Assembly (NCBI GenBank): GCA_039583875.1
Contig: CM077165.1
Location: 70,172,757-70,236,756 of the forward strand
DNA: 64,000 bases
Direction of reading: 5' to 3'
Origin: Platanthera guangdongensis
Taxonomy: Eukaryota > Streptophyta > Magnoliopsida > Asparagales > Orchidaceae
This document shows positions 8,201 through 18,890 of the stretch, piece by piece (position 1 is the first letter of the stretch; each line of letters starts with the position of its first letter). The translations under genes and the position numbers were made by a program. The notes beneath the pieces are model-generated. The model made no database searches. It was not told the origin of the DNA and worked only from the letters and a program-made list of their open reading frames with translations.

Positions 8201-11200
8201 ATGACGGGAGGTCAAGGATCTGACAGGCAGAACTCGCCGCCCAACCCAGCTCTCGCGACAGTGGGGATGTTTGAAGACTTCAGGAACGAGGTGCTGGATC
8301 TCGTCAAGATCGCACTCGGCGTGCGGGCCGAGTGTTCGACTCCGGCAGCCCAGATCGCGGCCGCCCCCTCTCTGGGCGAGGACGCTCCGGGCAGGCGAGC
8401 CGGGAAGGAAGTGGCCGAGGAAGGTCGGGGGAGCGAGCTCTCGGGGCGCGAGCTCTTCCCCGGCTCGGCAGGCCGAGGCCGATTCGGCGAGCTGGGTCCG
8501 CGTGACTCGCCGGCCCGCCAGGTGGGGGGAGGCAGCCCCTTCAGCGAGCTGGTCTCCTCAGCTCCAGTACCAGACGGGTTCAGAGAGCCCGAGATGACCT
8601 ACTACACCGGGAAGGGAGACCCGGTTCAGCACGTCCAGTGGTTCGAGGACGTGGTCTCCATCCGTCAGATGTCGGACGGATTCAAGTGCCGTCTCTTCGC
8701 CATCACCCTCCGGGATAAGGCGAGGGAATGGTTCCACCAGCTGCCGGCCAGTTCCATCTATTGCTTCGAGGACCTGCGCCGAGGGTTCATGTTGAGGTTC
8801 ACCACCGCAAAGAAGAGGAAGAAGGAGTCTGAGTCCCTGTTCCACATAAAGCAGGGGGTGAACGAGACGTTGGGAAGCTACGTCGATCGGTTCCAGGAGG
8901 AGGTCACTCAGGTCCAGGAGATGCCGGGCCACAGTCTGATGATGGCCTTCACCCTGGGCCTGCAGCAGGGTTTCTTCCGCATGGAGCTGAAGAGGATTCC
9001 CCCTCTCTCCTACGAGGAGCTGATGGAGAGGGCGGCGAGAGAGGTCGACGGGGAGGCGTCGAACCCAGAATTTGTGAGGAAGTTGGCCAGGTGGGCGACT
9101 GAGGAGGAGAAGGAGTCGAAGGGAGGAAGAAGACAGGAAGAGAGGAGGGAGGAGCCCAGGCCGAGGGAGCAGAGGGAGCAGAGGCAGCTCCAAGGACAGC
9201 AGCCGGGATGGGGGCGCCAGGAGCCCGACCGTAGGCTGGGCTGGAGACCAGAGTGGCAGGGGCAGGGGCCACAGAGGGGATATTACGGGAGAGGTCATTA
9301 TCAGGGGAGGCAGGACCAGTTCCACCCCCCAGGCTGGAGGCAGGGTCAGAGGCCGCGGCTCCCCGATCAGGAGGAGGCCATGGCCATAGCTCTGGGAGCA
9401 AGGAGAGGGGTCATAAGGAGGAGGAGAAGGGAGTTCAGGGTGGAGCTGCCCTACTGCGACTTCCATCATGAAGAGGGGCACGCAACGGCCACGTGCCCGG
9501 AATTCTTGGAGATGAGAGAGAACAGGGGGCGGCAGCAGCAGCAGGAGGAGGTGCGGCAGGAAGTGAGGATCGAGGAGGTCCTGCCTCGGACGGAGGAGGA
9601 TCGCTGTGAAGACCGGGTGGATGTGGGGACCCGAGGAACGATCGGAGTGATCCACGGGGGAGTGGGGATCGAGGCTTCCCGCAAGGCAAGTCTCCACACC
9701 ATGTATCGGCGGAGCGTCGCCTCCACGTCCCAAACCCCGCCGCCAGAGGAGAGGATCACCTTCTCCAGAAGTGATATGCCGGACCACGAGGATCCGTTCT
9801 GTGATGCGCTGGTCATCAAGGCCGCCATCGAGAACTTCACGGTCACTCGGATCCTAGTGGACAATGGGAGTTCCGTGAACGTCGTCTTTAAGAAGGCGTT
9901 TGACGTGATGCAGGTAGAAGCTAAGAGGGTGCTAGCCTCGGACGGGCCCTTGTTCGGGTTCTCGGGAGAAAGGAAGGAGGTAGAGGGAGGAGTCGGCCTC
10001 CATGTCACCCTGGGGGGGCAGTCCCGAAACTGCAAGTTCGTCATTGTGGACGCCCCCAGCAGCTACAGCGCAATCTTCGGGAGGCCCCTGATCAGCGCCT
10101 TCCGCTGCGTCCCCTCATCTTTCCATCAGTGCTTGAAGTTCAACGCTGAGGGGGCGCAGGTCAGGGTTAGGGGAGACCCTAAGGTGGCACGGGAATGCTA
10201 CGTCACCGCGGTGAACACCATCTCTTGGCAGGAAGGGGCCGAGGAGATGGGACGGAGGATGGAGGAGAACGAGCAGGAAGCCGGAGAGGTGGAGCCAGAG
10301 GTGAAGGGCTGCGCAGAGAAGGCGGAAGGAGGGGGTCTGGAGGAAATGGTCGAAGTAAGGGGCGTGGCAGAGGAGATGGAGGTAGAGGTCCCCACTCAGG
10401 GGGAAGGGGACGCCGAAGGATGGGGGGAGCAGTCCAGGCTGGAGGCCGCAGAGGAGGTGGTGGAGCTGGAGGTGCTGACCCGCGGGGGCAGGGTGGAGAA
10501 GATCCGCGTCAGCGGGGGGCTGACCCCGGAGGACCAGGGCAGGATGCTGGAGTGCATCCAGAAGAACGTGGACATCTTCGCCTGGAGCGCCGCGGAGATG
10601 CCGGGGGTTGACGCGGATGTGGCCTGCCACCGCCTCAACCTGGACCCGGGAACACGCCCCGTCCAGCAGAAGAAGAGATCCACGGCGGACAAGCTAGCGG
10701 AACCCATCAGGGAGGAGGTGGCCAAACTTCTCAAAGCGGGCTTCGTGTCCGAAATTCAATACCCCGGCTGGGTCTCGAACGTTGTGATGGTCAAAAAGGG
10801 AGACGGCCGCTGGCGCTTGTGTATCGATTTTTCCCTTCTTAATAAAGCTTGTCCTAAGGATTGTTACCCCTTGCCTCGGATCGACGCGCTGGTTGACTCA
10901 GCCGTCGGTTTTTCTGTAATGAGTTTTTTAGATGCATTTTCAGGTTACCATCAGATCAGGATGCACCCCCCGGACATAAAGGATGTCTCATTCATCACAG
11001 GGGACGGCTGCTACTGCTACAAGATGATGCCATTTGGGCTGAAGAACGCCGGGGCCACCTACCAGAAAATGATGGACAGGGTCTTCAAGGAGCAAAGGGG
11101 GAGAAACTTGGAGGTCTACGTGGACGACCTCATGATCAAGAGCCGAGACGTGGACTCCCACCTCCGGGACCTGGAGGAGACGTTCGCCACCCTGCGCCGA

Positions 11201-13657
11201 TACAAGATGCGGCTGAACCCCCTTAAGTGTGTTTTCGGGGCTAGCCGGGGAAAGTTCTTGGGGCATCTCCTCACCCCCGCGGGAGTCGAGCCGAATCCCG
11301 ACAAGGTCAAGGCTATCCTGGAGCTGGGATCCCCACGGAATGCAAAGGAGGTCCAACGGTTGACAGGGAAGCTAGCAGGACTGAGCCGCTTCCTCTCTCG
11401 GGCAGGGGAGAAGTGCTCCCCCTTCTTCAAAACACTGAGGAGGGGCCAGAGGTTCGAGTGGACTAAGGAATGCGAGGAGGCGTTCCAGGCCCTCAAGGCG
11501 CAGCTGACACGGGCCCCGCTGCTCCAGGGGCCGAAAGAGGGTGAAGATTTGTTCTTATACCTCGGGGTCGGGGCAGAGGCCTTGAGCTCCGTCTTGGTGC
11601 GAGAAGAGGGGAGGAGGCAGCTCCCTATTTATTATGTCAGCCGAGTCCTGAGGAAGGCCGAGCTCCGATATCCAATCTTGGAGAAGCTTGCGTTCGCACT
11701 GATCATCTCGGCTCGGAGGCTACGACCATACTTACAGGCGCACTCGATCCGAGTGGTGACCGACCATCCCCTCCGCAACGTCTTCGAGGGGGTGGAGCAT
11801 TCAGGCCGGCTGGCCAAGTGGTCGGTGGAGCTAAGCGAGTTCGATGTCTCCTTCGTGCCACGGCTCTCGATTAAGGCTCAGGTGATGGCCGACTTCTTGG
11901 CCGACTACGTAGTGGAAGTAGCGGAGGAGGAGCTCACTTGCCCGGCTCCTTGGAAGGTGAGGGTGGACGGAGCCTCAGGAAGGCATTCTCTCGGAATAGG
12001 AGTGGTCCTGGAGAGCCCCCAAGGGACTCGGATTGAGCAGACGGTGGTGGTACATTTCCCCATTACCAACAACCAGGCCGAGTACGAAGCGGTGATAGCG
12101 GGGCTGCGCCTGGCCAGGGAGCTGGGGGTGCTGGATGTGGAAGTTCTGACCGACTCCATGGTGGTGGCTTCCCAGATCAACGGGGAGTTCGAAGCGAGGG
12201 AGCCCACTTTGAAGTTATACTTGGCCAAAGTGAAGGGGGTCATAGGGACCTTCCAGACCTTCTCCATCCGACACGTGCCAAGGGGGGAGAATGAACAGGC
12301 CGACCAACTAGCGAAGCATGGCCCCCGGATGGGGGGCACCATCACCGACCTGTTCCGCCCCTCCATTGAAGAGGGGGAGCTCATGGAGATCGATCAGCAG
12401 CCCTCGTGGATGGACCCGGTAATAGTTTTCCTCTCCACGGGAGAGTATCCGGAGGGAGTAGACAAGAAGAAGCTGAGACACAAGTCCGCCTACTACATCC
12501 TCAAAGACGGGCAACTATACAGAAAGACCCTTTCTGGGATGCTGGCTCGCTGCGTGACCGAGGGCGAGACGCAGAGGATCTTGGAAGAAGTCCACTCCGG
12601 GGAGTGCGGGAGTCATTCCGGGAGTCGGACCTTGGAGGGGAGGATAGTCCGGCAGGGGTATTTCTGGCCCACCCTGGGACGGGACGCCGCGGAGTTCGCA
12701 AAAAGATGTCATAAGTGCCAGCTATTTGCCCCCCTCCAGCTACAGCCGGCCCAGCAACTCAAGAGCATTACGGCCCCCTGGCCCTTTGCAACCTGGGGGA
12801 TGGATTTGGTTGGGCCGTTTCCCCAGGCTAGCGGCCAGAGAAGGTTCCTCCTGGTGATGATCGACTACTTCTCAAAGTGGATGGAGGTGAAGGCGTTGGC
12901 AAAGGTGACCTCCCAGGTAATCAGGAACTTCGTCTGGGGGGAGATCATCTGTCGCCATGGGCTGCCCCAGGCCATCGTCACAGACAACGGGCCTCAGTTC
13001 GCCAGCGCCGAGTTCACCAGCTTTTGCGAGCAGCTTGGGATCGACCTCAGATTCGCCTCGGTCCACCACCCCAGGAGCAACGGGCAGGTGGAGGCGGCGA
13101 ACAAAATCATTGTCAATCTCCTCAAAAAGAAGGTGGAAAACTTGAGAGGGAGTTGGGTGGAGCAGCTCCCCGCCGTCCTTTGGGCCCTTAGAACCACTCC
13201 CAACACGGCCACGGGGGAGACCCCCTTCAAGCTCTCCCATGGGTGCGAGGCGGTGCTCCCCATAGAATTTGAAGTCCAAACGCCACGAGTCGGGACGGCC
13301 AGAGAAGGCCGGGAGGAATGGCAAGCCGAGAATGGGGAGGAACTGAGGCTCTCCCTCGACATGGTGGAGGAGTTGAGAGACCTTTCGGCCATCCGGCAGG
13401 AAGAGGTCAAAAGGAGGATGGCAAAATACTTCGACAAGCATGTCAGGGTCAAGCAGTTCGCTGAAGGGGACCTGATACTGAAGAAGGTGGACGCGGCAGG
13501 GCGGTCAGCGTCCGTGGGGAAACTCAACCCCAGTTGGGAGGGGCCGTTCATTGTGAAGGAAGCTTTGAAGTCGGGGGGCTATCGACTCCAAAATGTAGAG
13601 GGAGAGGCCCTGAGTCTCACCTGGAGTGGAGACGACTTGAAGAGATTTTTTCCCTAA
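8201..13657 (+). CDS. gag-pol: E2 Gag-Pol polyprotein, intact (1818 aa)
   Basis: A single open frame from ATG 8201 (start MTGGQG) to TAA 13655. The same frame is open back to 8156 but without an ATG. Capsid domain residues about 135-255; a basic linker rich in E, R, Q and G; a CCHC-like motif CDFHHEEGHATATC about 420-433; aspartic protease DNGSS about 553; reverse transcriptase about 830-1060 with YVDD about 971; a first RNase H about 1110-1230; a second, archaeal-type RNase H about 1250-1376 (VRVDGASG, NNQAEYEAV, LTDSMVV); integrase zinc region about 1463-1510; DDE core about 1530-1690 (MDLVGP, VTDNGP, VEAANK). It would build the particle, copy RNA to DNA and insert it. All key residues look present, so the copy may be autonomous. 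Confidence 0.95.
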   Translation: MTGGQGSDRQNSPPNPALATVGMFEDFRNEVLDLVKIALGVRAECSTPAAQIAAAPSLGEDAPGRRAGKEVAEEGRGSELSGRELFPGSAGRGRFGELGPRDSPARQVGGGSPFSELVSSAPVPDGFREPEMTYYTGKGDPVQHVQWFEDVVSIRQMSDGFKCRLFAITLRDKAREWFHQLPASSIYCFEDLRRGFMLRFTTAKKRKKESESLFHIKQGVNETLGSYVDRFQEEVTQVQEMPGHSLMMAFTLGLQQGFFRMELKRIPPLSYEELMERAAREVDGEASNPEFVRKLARWATEEEKESKGGRRQEERREEPRPREQREQRQLQGQQPGWGRQEPDRRLGWRPEWQGQGPQRGYYGRGHYQGRQDQFHPPGWRQGQRPRLPDQEEAMAIALGARRGVIRRRRREFRVELPYCDFHHEEGHATATCPEFLEMRENRGRQQQQEEVRQEVRIEEVLPRTEEDRCEDRVDVGTRGTIGVIHGGVGIEASRKASLHTMYRRSVASTSQTPPPEERITFSRSDMPDHEDPFCDALVIKAAIENFTVTRILVDNGSSVNVVFKKAFDVMQVEAKRVLASDGPLFGFSGERKEVEGGVGLHVTLGGQSRNCKFVIVDAPSSYSAIFGRPLISAFRCVPSSFHQCLKFNAEGAQVRVRGDPKVARECYVTAVNTISWQEGAEEMGRRMEENEQEAGEVEPEVKGCAEKAEGGGLEEMVEVRGVAEEMEVEVPTQGEGDAEGWGEQSRLEAAEEVVELEVLTRGGRVEKIRVSGGLTPEDQGRMLECIQKNVDIFAWSAAEMPGVDADVACHRLNLDPGTRPVQQKKRSTADKLAEPIREEVAKLLKAGFVSEIQYPGWVSNVVMVKKGDGRWRLCIDFSLLNKACPKDCYPLPRIDALVDSAVGFSVMSFLDAFSGYHQIRMHPPDIKDVSFITGDGCYCYKMMPFGLKNAGATYQKMMDRVFKEQRGRNLEVYVDDLMIKSRDVDSHLRDLEETFATLRRYKMRLNPLKCVFGASRGKFLGHLLTPAGVEPNPDKVKAILELGSPRNAKEVQRLTGKLAGLSRFLSRAGEKCSPFFKTLRRGQRFEWTKECEEAFQALKAQLTRAPLLQGPKEGEDLFLYLGVGAEALSSVLVREEGRRQLPIYYVSRVLRKAELRYPILEKLAFALIISARRLRPYLQAHSIRVVTDHPLRNVFEGVEHSGRLAKWSVELSEFDVSFVPRLSIKAQVMADFLADYVVEVAEEELTCPAPWKVRVDGASGRHSLGIGVVLESPQGTRIEQTVVVHFPITNNQAEYEAVIAGLRLARELGVLDVEVLTDSMVVASQINGEFEAREPTLKLYLAKVKGVIGTFQTFSIRHVPRGENEQADQLAKHGPRMGGTITDLFRPSIEEGELMEIDQQPSWMDPVIVFLSTGEYPEGVDKKKLRHKSAYYILKDGQLYRKTLSGMLARCVTEGETQRILEEVHSGECGSHSGSRTLEGRIVRQGYFWPTLGRDAAEFAKRCHKCQLFAPLQLQPAQQLKSITAPWPFATWGMDLVGPFPQASGQRRFLLVMIDYFSKWMEVKALAKVTSQVIRNFVWGEIICRHGLPQAIVTDNGPQFASAEFTSFCEQLGIDLRFASVHHPRSNGQVEAANKIIVNLLKKKVENLRGSWVEQLPAVLWALRTTPNTATGETPFKLSHGCEAVLPIEFEVQTPRVGTAREGREEWQAENGEELRLSLDMVEELRDLSAIRQEEVKRRMAKYFDKHVRVKQFAEGDLILKKVDAAGRSASVGKLNPSWEGPFIVKEALKSGGYRLQNVEGEALSLTWSGDDLKRFFP

Positions 13658-13750
13658 TCTCCTGTAAGCAACACGATTTATTATAATAAAGCTTTTCTTT
13701 TTCCTCCCCCCCAGGATTGTCATACCTAGGCTTGGTCGGAGAGTTGGAAT

Positions 13751-14780
13751 GAGTTTGGACCCCGAGAAGATCCCGCTGCCAGGCTCTCACCTAGCTGGCA
13801 GGGCCGGAAGTCACTCGGTGTCATCCCTAGCCTCGAGAAGATCCCGCTGCCAAGCTCTCACCTAGCTGGCAGGGCCGGAAGTCACTCGAGGGAGAATGAG
13901 TTTGGACCCCGAGAAGATCCCGCTGCCAGGCTCTCACCTAGCTGGCAGGGCCGGAAGTCACTCGGTGTCATCCCTAGCCTCGAGAAGATCCCGCTGCCAA
14001 GCTCTCACCTAGCTGGCAGGGCCGGAAGTCACTCGAGGGAGAATGAGTTTGGACCCCGAGAAGATCCCGCTGCCAGGCTCTCACCTAGCTGGCAGGGCCG
14101 GAAGTCACTCGGTGTCATCCCTAGCCTCGAGAAGATCCCGCTGCCAGGCTCTCACCTAGCTGGCAGGGCCGGAAGTCACTCGAGGGAGAATGAGTTTGGA
14201 CCCCGAGAAGATCCCGCTGCCAGGCTCTCACCTAGCTGGCAGGGCCGGAAGTCACTCGGTGTCATCCCTAGCCTCGAGAAGATCCCGCTGCCAGGCTCTC
14301 ACCTAGCTGGCAGGGCCGGAAGTCACTCGATGGAGAATGAGTTCGGACCCCGAGAAGATCCCGCTGCCAGGCTCTCACCTAGCTGGCAGGGCCGGAAGTC
14401 ACTCGGTGTCATCCCTAGCCTCGAGAAGATCCCGCTGCCAGGCTCTCACCTAGCTGGCAGGGCCGGAAGTCACTCGAGGGAGAATGAGTTTGGACCCCGA
14501 GAAGATCCCGCTGCCAGGCTCTCACCTAGCTGGCAGGGCCGGAAGTCACTCGGTGTCATCCCCTAGCCTCGAGAAGATCCCGCTGCCAGGCTCTCACCTA
14601 GCTGGCAGGGCCGGAAGTCACTCGATGGAGAATGAGTTTGGGCCCCGAGAAGATCCCGCTGCCAGGCTCTCTCCTAGCTGGCAGGGCCGGAAGTCACTCG
14701 GTGTCATCCCTAGCCTCGAGAAGATCCCGCTGCCAGGTTCCCCCCCTAGTTGGCAGGGCCGGATGACACTCGATGGAATG
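13751..14780 (+). repeat. Seven tandem 147-bp repeats after E2 pol
   Basis: GAGTTTGGACC-type unit starts fall at 13751, 13898, 14045, 14192, 14339, 14486 and 14634, a 147-bp period with one 148-bp step. Each unit is two related halves of about 73 bp sharing GAGAAGATCCCGCTGCCAG and a CTGCCAG...CTGGCAG inverted repeat. The last unit is more diverged. The short ORFs across it come from the repeat. Confidence 0.95.
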
Positions 14781-15009
14781 ACTCAGAAAGCAATGGCCTG
14801 CGACCTAGAGCGAATCGCGTTGTCAGACTCCCACCTAGCCGGCAAGGCCGGGAACTACCCGGAAAGCGTGCGCAGCAGGACGGAATCGCAAGAGTTAGCC
14901 AGAAAAGAAGGAGAGGGTCTAGCATAGCCCCACCCTCAAGCCCCGGGAGAGATGGTCGAGTAAAGGCAAAGGCCTGGGCAGGAGTCCCCCGAAAACTAAG
15001 CGTGCGGCC

Positions 15010-15135
15010 GAGGAGCGAGCCGGCTCGCCTCGCTCGGCGGACGAACCAGCTCGCCTCGCTCGGCGGATGAACCAGCTCGCCTCGCTCGGCGGACGAACCA
15101 GCTCGTCTCGCTCGATGGACGAGCCAGCTCGCCTT
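15010..15135. repeat. 26-bp tandem repeats rich in CTCGCC
   Basis: CGGCGGACGAACCAGCTCGC-type units start at 15035, 15061 and 15087, with degenerate copies on both sides. The CTCGCC/GGCGAG word also fills E2's U3. Between 14781 and 15345 nothing else is recognisable. Confidence 0.85.
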
Positions 15136-15345
15136 GTCAGAGCCGGGCCGCTGGGACGGGTCGCGCCATCCGGCAGTGACATCATTAGAAAAACAAAACA
15201 GGCGAGAAATGTAAAAAGAACAGTGTAAAAGGAACAATAGACGGAAATATAGAGTATAAGCGCAACTCGCGCATACAACTCAGACCAGATTTTTTACACT
15301 GTTCATCTACAGGGCAAATTACAAAAAACGCAAGATATGGAAACC

Positions 15346-17263
15346 CTAAAGCGGCTGGAAGCTTCTGTCGCCGGGCTCCGGCACGGGGAGGAACAGCGCC
15401 GGCACCACGTCTTTTGCCGAGAGTCCCGCTGCCTCGCTCGTGAGCAGATCCGCGCGCCTCAGCGTCTGCATCGTGTATCTCGCTGCGCTGGCCGCGTTCT
15501 TCTGCATTAGCACCTCTAGGTCATAGTCGGACAGGTGCTCGCGCGGGCAGACCCCGCTGCCTGGTGGAGGGACAGCGGCAGCGGCCTCCAGCTCGCGTAC
15601 CCGGGCCTCCAGCGCCGCCTTCTCCTGGCGAAGGGTGGCAATCTCGGCGCCCATCTGGCTCGCAGTCGCCGCGTCCTGAAAAACGGAATAGGAATTATCA
15701 TGAGCTGCGTTCGCAAGAAGAAGAGACTAGCTCCGGTTGAGAGCGTACCACCCCGCCCAGATATTGCGCGAGGGTCTCCTCGGCGGCGGCGGCTCGCCCT
15801 CTCTGAAGATCCGCGTCCTCCCGAGCGAGCTTCCGGGCCTCTTCCTTCTCCTCCGCCATCTTTTGGATGGACGCGGCGTTCCGCTCCACCTGGGTGCAGC
15901 GCCGCCCCACCATATGAGCCAGCTCCAGGCCGCGCAGCTGGGCCCGCGAGCTCTCGTGGATCAGCACCCGCGTCTCCTCCTTGTCGTATATGGCGGCGTC
16001 TTCGCGCGAGTACAGCCCAAAGGAGAAGCTGTACGCCTCCCCGCCGATTGTATCCTGCTCCATCCAGCTCGGCAGCAGGGTCGAGATCGTTGCGCGATTC
16101 GACTCCTTGTCCCAAGCCAGGAGCGGGACGCCGAGCTCGTCCAAGTACCTCTCGCCGTAGCCGAAGTTCCGATGCCCTCTCGGCACCGGCTCCGCAGCGG
16201 CTCCAGACCCGCCCGGCGGCGCGGAGGTGCCCGCCGCCCCGACCGGAGAATCGCTGGTCGAGACAACCAGCGGGGGCGAGGGGGGGTCAGTCGACAAGAC
16301 CGCGGGGGCCTTACCCTTTCTTTGGCCCGCGGATGGTTGTTGATCCGCGGTCTTCACCGACTTCGGCGGAGGCGCTGACTGCCCGCCGCCCGGTCGCTTC
16401 TTGGCCGGGACCGATGAGATGTCGCGCTGGGCGGCATCCGCGGCCTGGGCGCGGGCGAGAACCCCGGGGGGAATCCGGGCGCTTTCATAAGGAGGATGAA
16501 GGGGAATGTCGCGTTCGCCTGCGAAGAAGGGAAGGTGAGATGAAAGAAGAGCGGGAAAGTAAGGACTAATGGAGACGAGTAGCAAACCTCCCCCCGGCGG
16601 GACAGCCGCGAGATCGTCAAGGTGGCGGCGCAGGAACGCGACCTCGAAGTTCTTCCCGACGAAGAACGCGAACAGGTCGGCTTCATGGCCGCCTAGGTTG
16701 GGTGGCCGGTAGCTCGCCTCGCTGAGCTGGACCGGCGAGAAGGGCACGTTGCCGAAGTCCCCCTTGACGAACAGGAACTTCTTCAGCCAGTTGTGGCTCT
16801 TATTGACGGTCTCCCGCACCTTGAGGTGGGCGCTGGAGAAATAGGCCGTCCCGTCTCGGTTCGCCCTGAAGGAGAACAGCTTCCGGAATACTGCGAGGCT
16901 GAACTCCACCCGCTCCTCTCGCAAGAAGCAGGCGAACCCCATCATGACGGCGATGGAGTTCGGGGTCATCTGGCCCAGGACGACCCCGAAGTATTTGAGC
17001 ACCTGGCGCACCTCGGGCCACAGGGGAAGTCGCAGGCCCACCTCGAAGTGAGCGAGAGGGATGGCGAGCTCACCCCCAAATAGGTCGTTGATCTTCTCCC
17101 TCTCATCAGGTCGCCTCGCAGAAAACCCGGCCGGGATGTGGTCGCCTAGAGCTTCCAAGTATTCGCGCTCTGTGATGACGGCGCGAGGGAAATCGTGCTC
17201 AGAGAAGGTCCAAGCGCATTTGCTTCGGCCGTCCGCGTCGCCGCCGCCTCCGCCCATCCCCAT
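15346..17263 (-). CDS. E2 antisense gene 2: 'putative gypsy type transposon' protein, three exons
   Basis: Proposed exons are 17263-16588, 16518-15749 and 15675-15346, encoding about 591 residues. Introns of 69 bp (phase 1) and 73 bp (phase 0) have GT...AG ends and keep the frame. The ATG (MGMGGGGG) is about 120 bp downstream of a minus-strand TATA box, so I prefer it to the open frame extending back to 17482. Residues about 20-250 resemble the plant domain listed as putative gypsy-type transposon (Transposase_28). A proline/serine-rich middle follows, then a long coiled coil that continues across the last splice (ATLRQEKAALEARVRELEA). Antisense ORFs at this place are known in Tat elements; the role is unknown. 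The first intron is a multiple of three and could be retained. Confidence 0.8.
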
Positions 17264-17382
17264 TGATTCGCCGCCGAACGCGAGAGAAAAAGCCGGGAGG
17301 CAGGCTAGAATCGCTCTTCGCGAGAAAAGGGGAAGCGAGAAGACGTTTTGGATTCGGTGGAGAAATAAGGGCCGGCAGGACC

Positions 17383-17425
17383 TATTTATAGGAAAAGAGA
17401 AGGGGCGGGAAACTTCCCGCCAAAA
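17383..17425 (-). promoter_or_regulatory. Promoter of E2 antisense gene 2: TATA box and paired E2F-like sites
   Basis: On the minus strand TATAAATA lies at 17390-17383. About 12 bp upstream is an inverted pair: TTTTGGCGGGAA followed by TTTCCCGCC (17425-17403). Each arm matches the E2F consensus (TTTSSCGC, classical TTTGGCGGGAA). Upstream DNA to 17846 is GC-rich and has no other gene. Confidence 0.65.
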
Positions 17426-17846
17426 GATGGGGTGCGGATAGCAAAAATTAATCCGACGGTTCGACTTCCCGCGCGCGAGCACACCTCAAAGGTCGAGCCG
17501 GCACGGTTCTCGCCCGGCTGCAACCGCGGGAGACCGGCGCGGGCGAACCAACCCCAACCCGCACCCGCACGGCGTGCCGCGCGAGACGGGAGATTCCCCG
17601 TCTAGCGAGCTCCTCGGCTCGCCCCCGCCCCGATCAGCGCGAAGAGAAGAATGGACCTTTCCCCCTAACCCGCGCACAGAAAACCAAAGAAAAGCAGCGC
17701 AATAATTTCAATACATCTCAGCAACAAAATATTTAGGCCCATAGGCGGGCTGAAAGAGTCGCAAGCAATTACAAATACAAATACAAGATAAATGCGAGAT
17801 GACGGTAACCCCGCGGTATCACGCGAGCGAGGGGCGAACAACTGGG

Positions 17847-18821
17847 TCAGTACTCGACCCACTTCCACCTGTGCCGCCTCTTCGTTCCCGCCCGAGGCGG
17901 CACGCGGGGATCGTGGTAATCGCGAACCGCAACCAGCTCCCGCTGAGCCAGGCCGACCTGCTCCACGGCGCTCTTAAGATGCCCCTCGGCTCGCGTTATA
18001 TGCACGCCCGGCGAGGTGACGTCGTCGTCTTCCGCTTCACGCCGAGGGCCCTCCAAGGCCGCGAGCCGGGCCTCAGTCTCGGCCTTATCTTCGTCAACCC
18101 TCCTCATGATCTCCTTCAACATCAGTGTGTGTTTCTGGAACAGCCGTGTCACCTGCCCCTTCATCGCGACCGCGTCGGTCGGGTCGCCCAGGTAGTCAGA
18201 AACGCTGTCCACATCAGGCGGAGGCGAGTACCCTTCGCTCATCTCGGTCTCGGGAGAGGCCCTGTGGAAGCCTGCAAGCGAGGCGAGTCAGAAGGAGCGA
18301 GCAAGAGACGAAGCCCAACAATAAAAACCAGCTCACCAGGGGTTGGCACATCGCCCGCACCGACAGATGGGCGAGAAGAGCCCGGCCGACCCTGAAAGTT
18401 CCCTCCCTCGAGGGTCTCAAGAGATTTCCCCAGCCCATGAGAGACCGCCGGACGGGGAGTTTCTGGAGGTGGGCGATCCGGACCTGGGGAATTCGCGATC
18501 TTCTCAGGCGATGGAGGCGGGGGACGATCCTCTCCCCGGTTCTCCACCTCCTCACAGGGAATTACCTGCAAAACAGGGAGTCAGACGAATAGCGATAATC
18601 AGCGGAAGGCCACGCACCCCGGGGACGACCTCAGCACCCGCCGCCGAGCTGGAGGCCGGGCAGTCGCCCGCCAGAGAGCGCTTAACGATCTTTCCCTTCG
18701 CCGGCCTGAAGAGGGGGCCGGAGGATCCGCGAACTAGCCATGGGGCGGCCTCGAGGGCCTCCTCCTGAGTCTGCAGGACCGCTGCCGCCAGGCGAGCTCG
18801 CACTTCTTCGCTGACCGGCAT
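17847..18821 (-). CDS. E2 antisense gene 1: coiled-coil protein of unknown role, three exons
   Basis: Proposed exons are 18821-18618, 18565-18337 and 18271-17847, encoding 285 residues. Donors GTGCGT and GTGAGC and acceptors TTTTGCAG and CTTGCAG keep one frame across phase-0 and phase-1 junctions. Each unspliced frame ends early. The first intron is only 52 bp, near the lower limit for plants. Residues 1-68 are a small acidic/alanine-rich domain; the middle is rich in P, S, E and G; the last 140 residues include a coiled coil (TRLFQKHTLMLKEIMRRVDE) and a basic end. I recognise no catalytic motif. It ends about 580 bp upstream of antisense gene 2 and has its own TATA box, so the two look like separate transcription units. 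Confidence 0.65.
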
Positions 18822-18890
18822 CGAGGAACAAAAGTCTGCTCAGAGAAAATAAGGGGATTTGGGGGGCCTCCTACAGGGGTCAGCGGTATG

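Noticed and set aside
8558..9787. 409-codon minus-strand ORF opposite E2 gag
   Set aside because: It mirrors the GC-rich gag-pol frame and has low-complexity composition with no domain.
14330..14927. Plus-strand ORFs with repeated peptides after E2 pol
   Set aside because: They are readings of the 147-bp repeat, in different frames, and stop at random.
15535..16569. 344-codon plus-strand ORF opposite antisense gene 2
   Set aside because: Arginine/serine/proline-rich shadow of the minus-strand coding exon; it has no promoter or domain.
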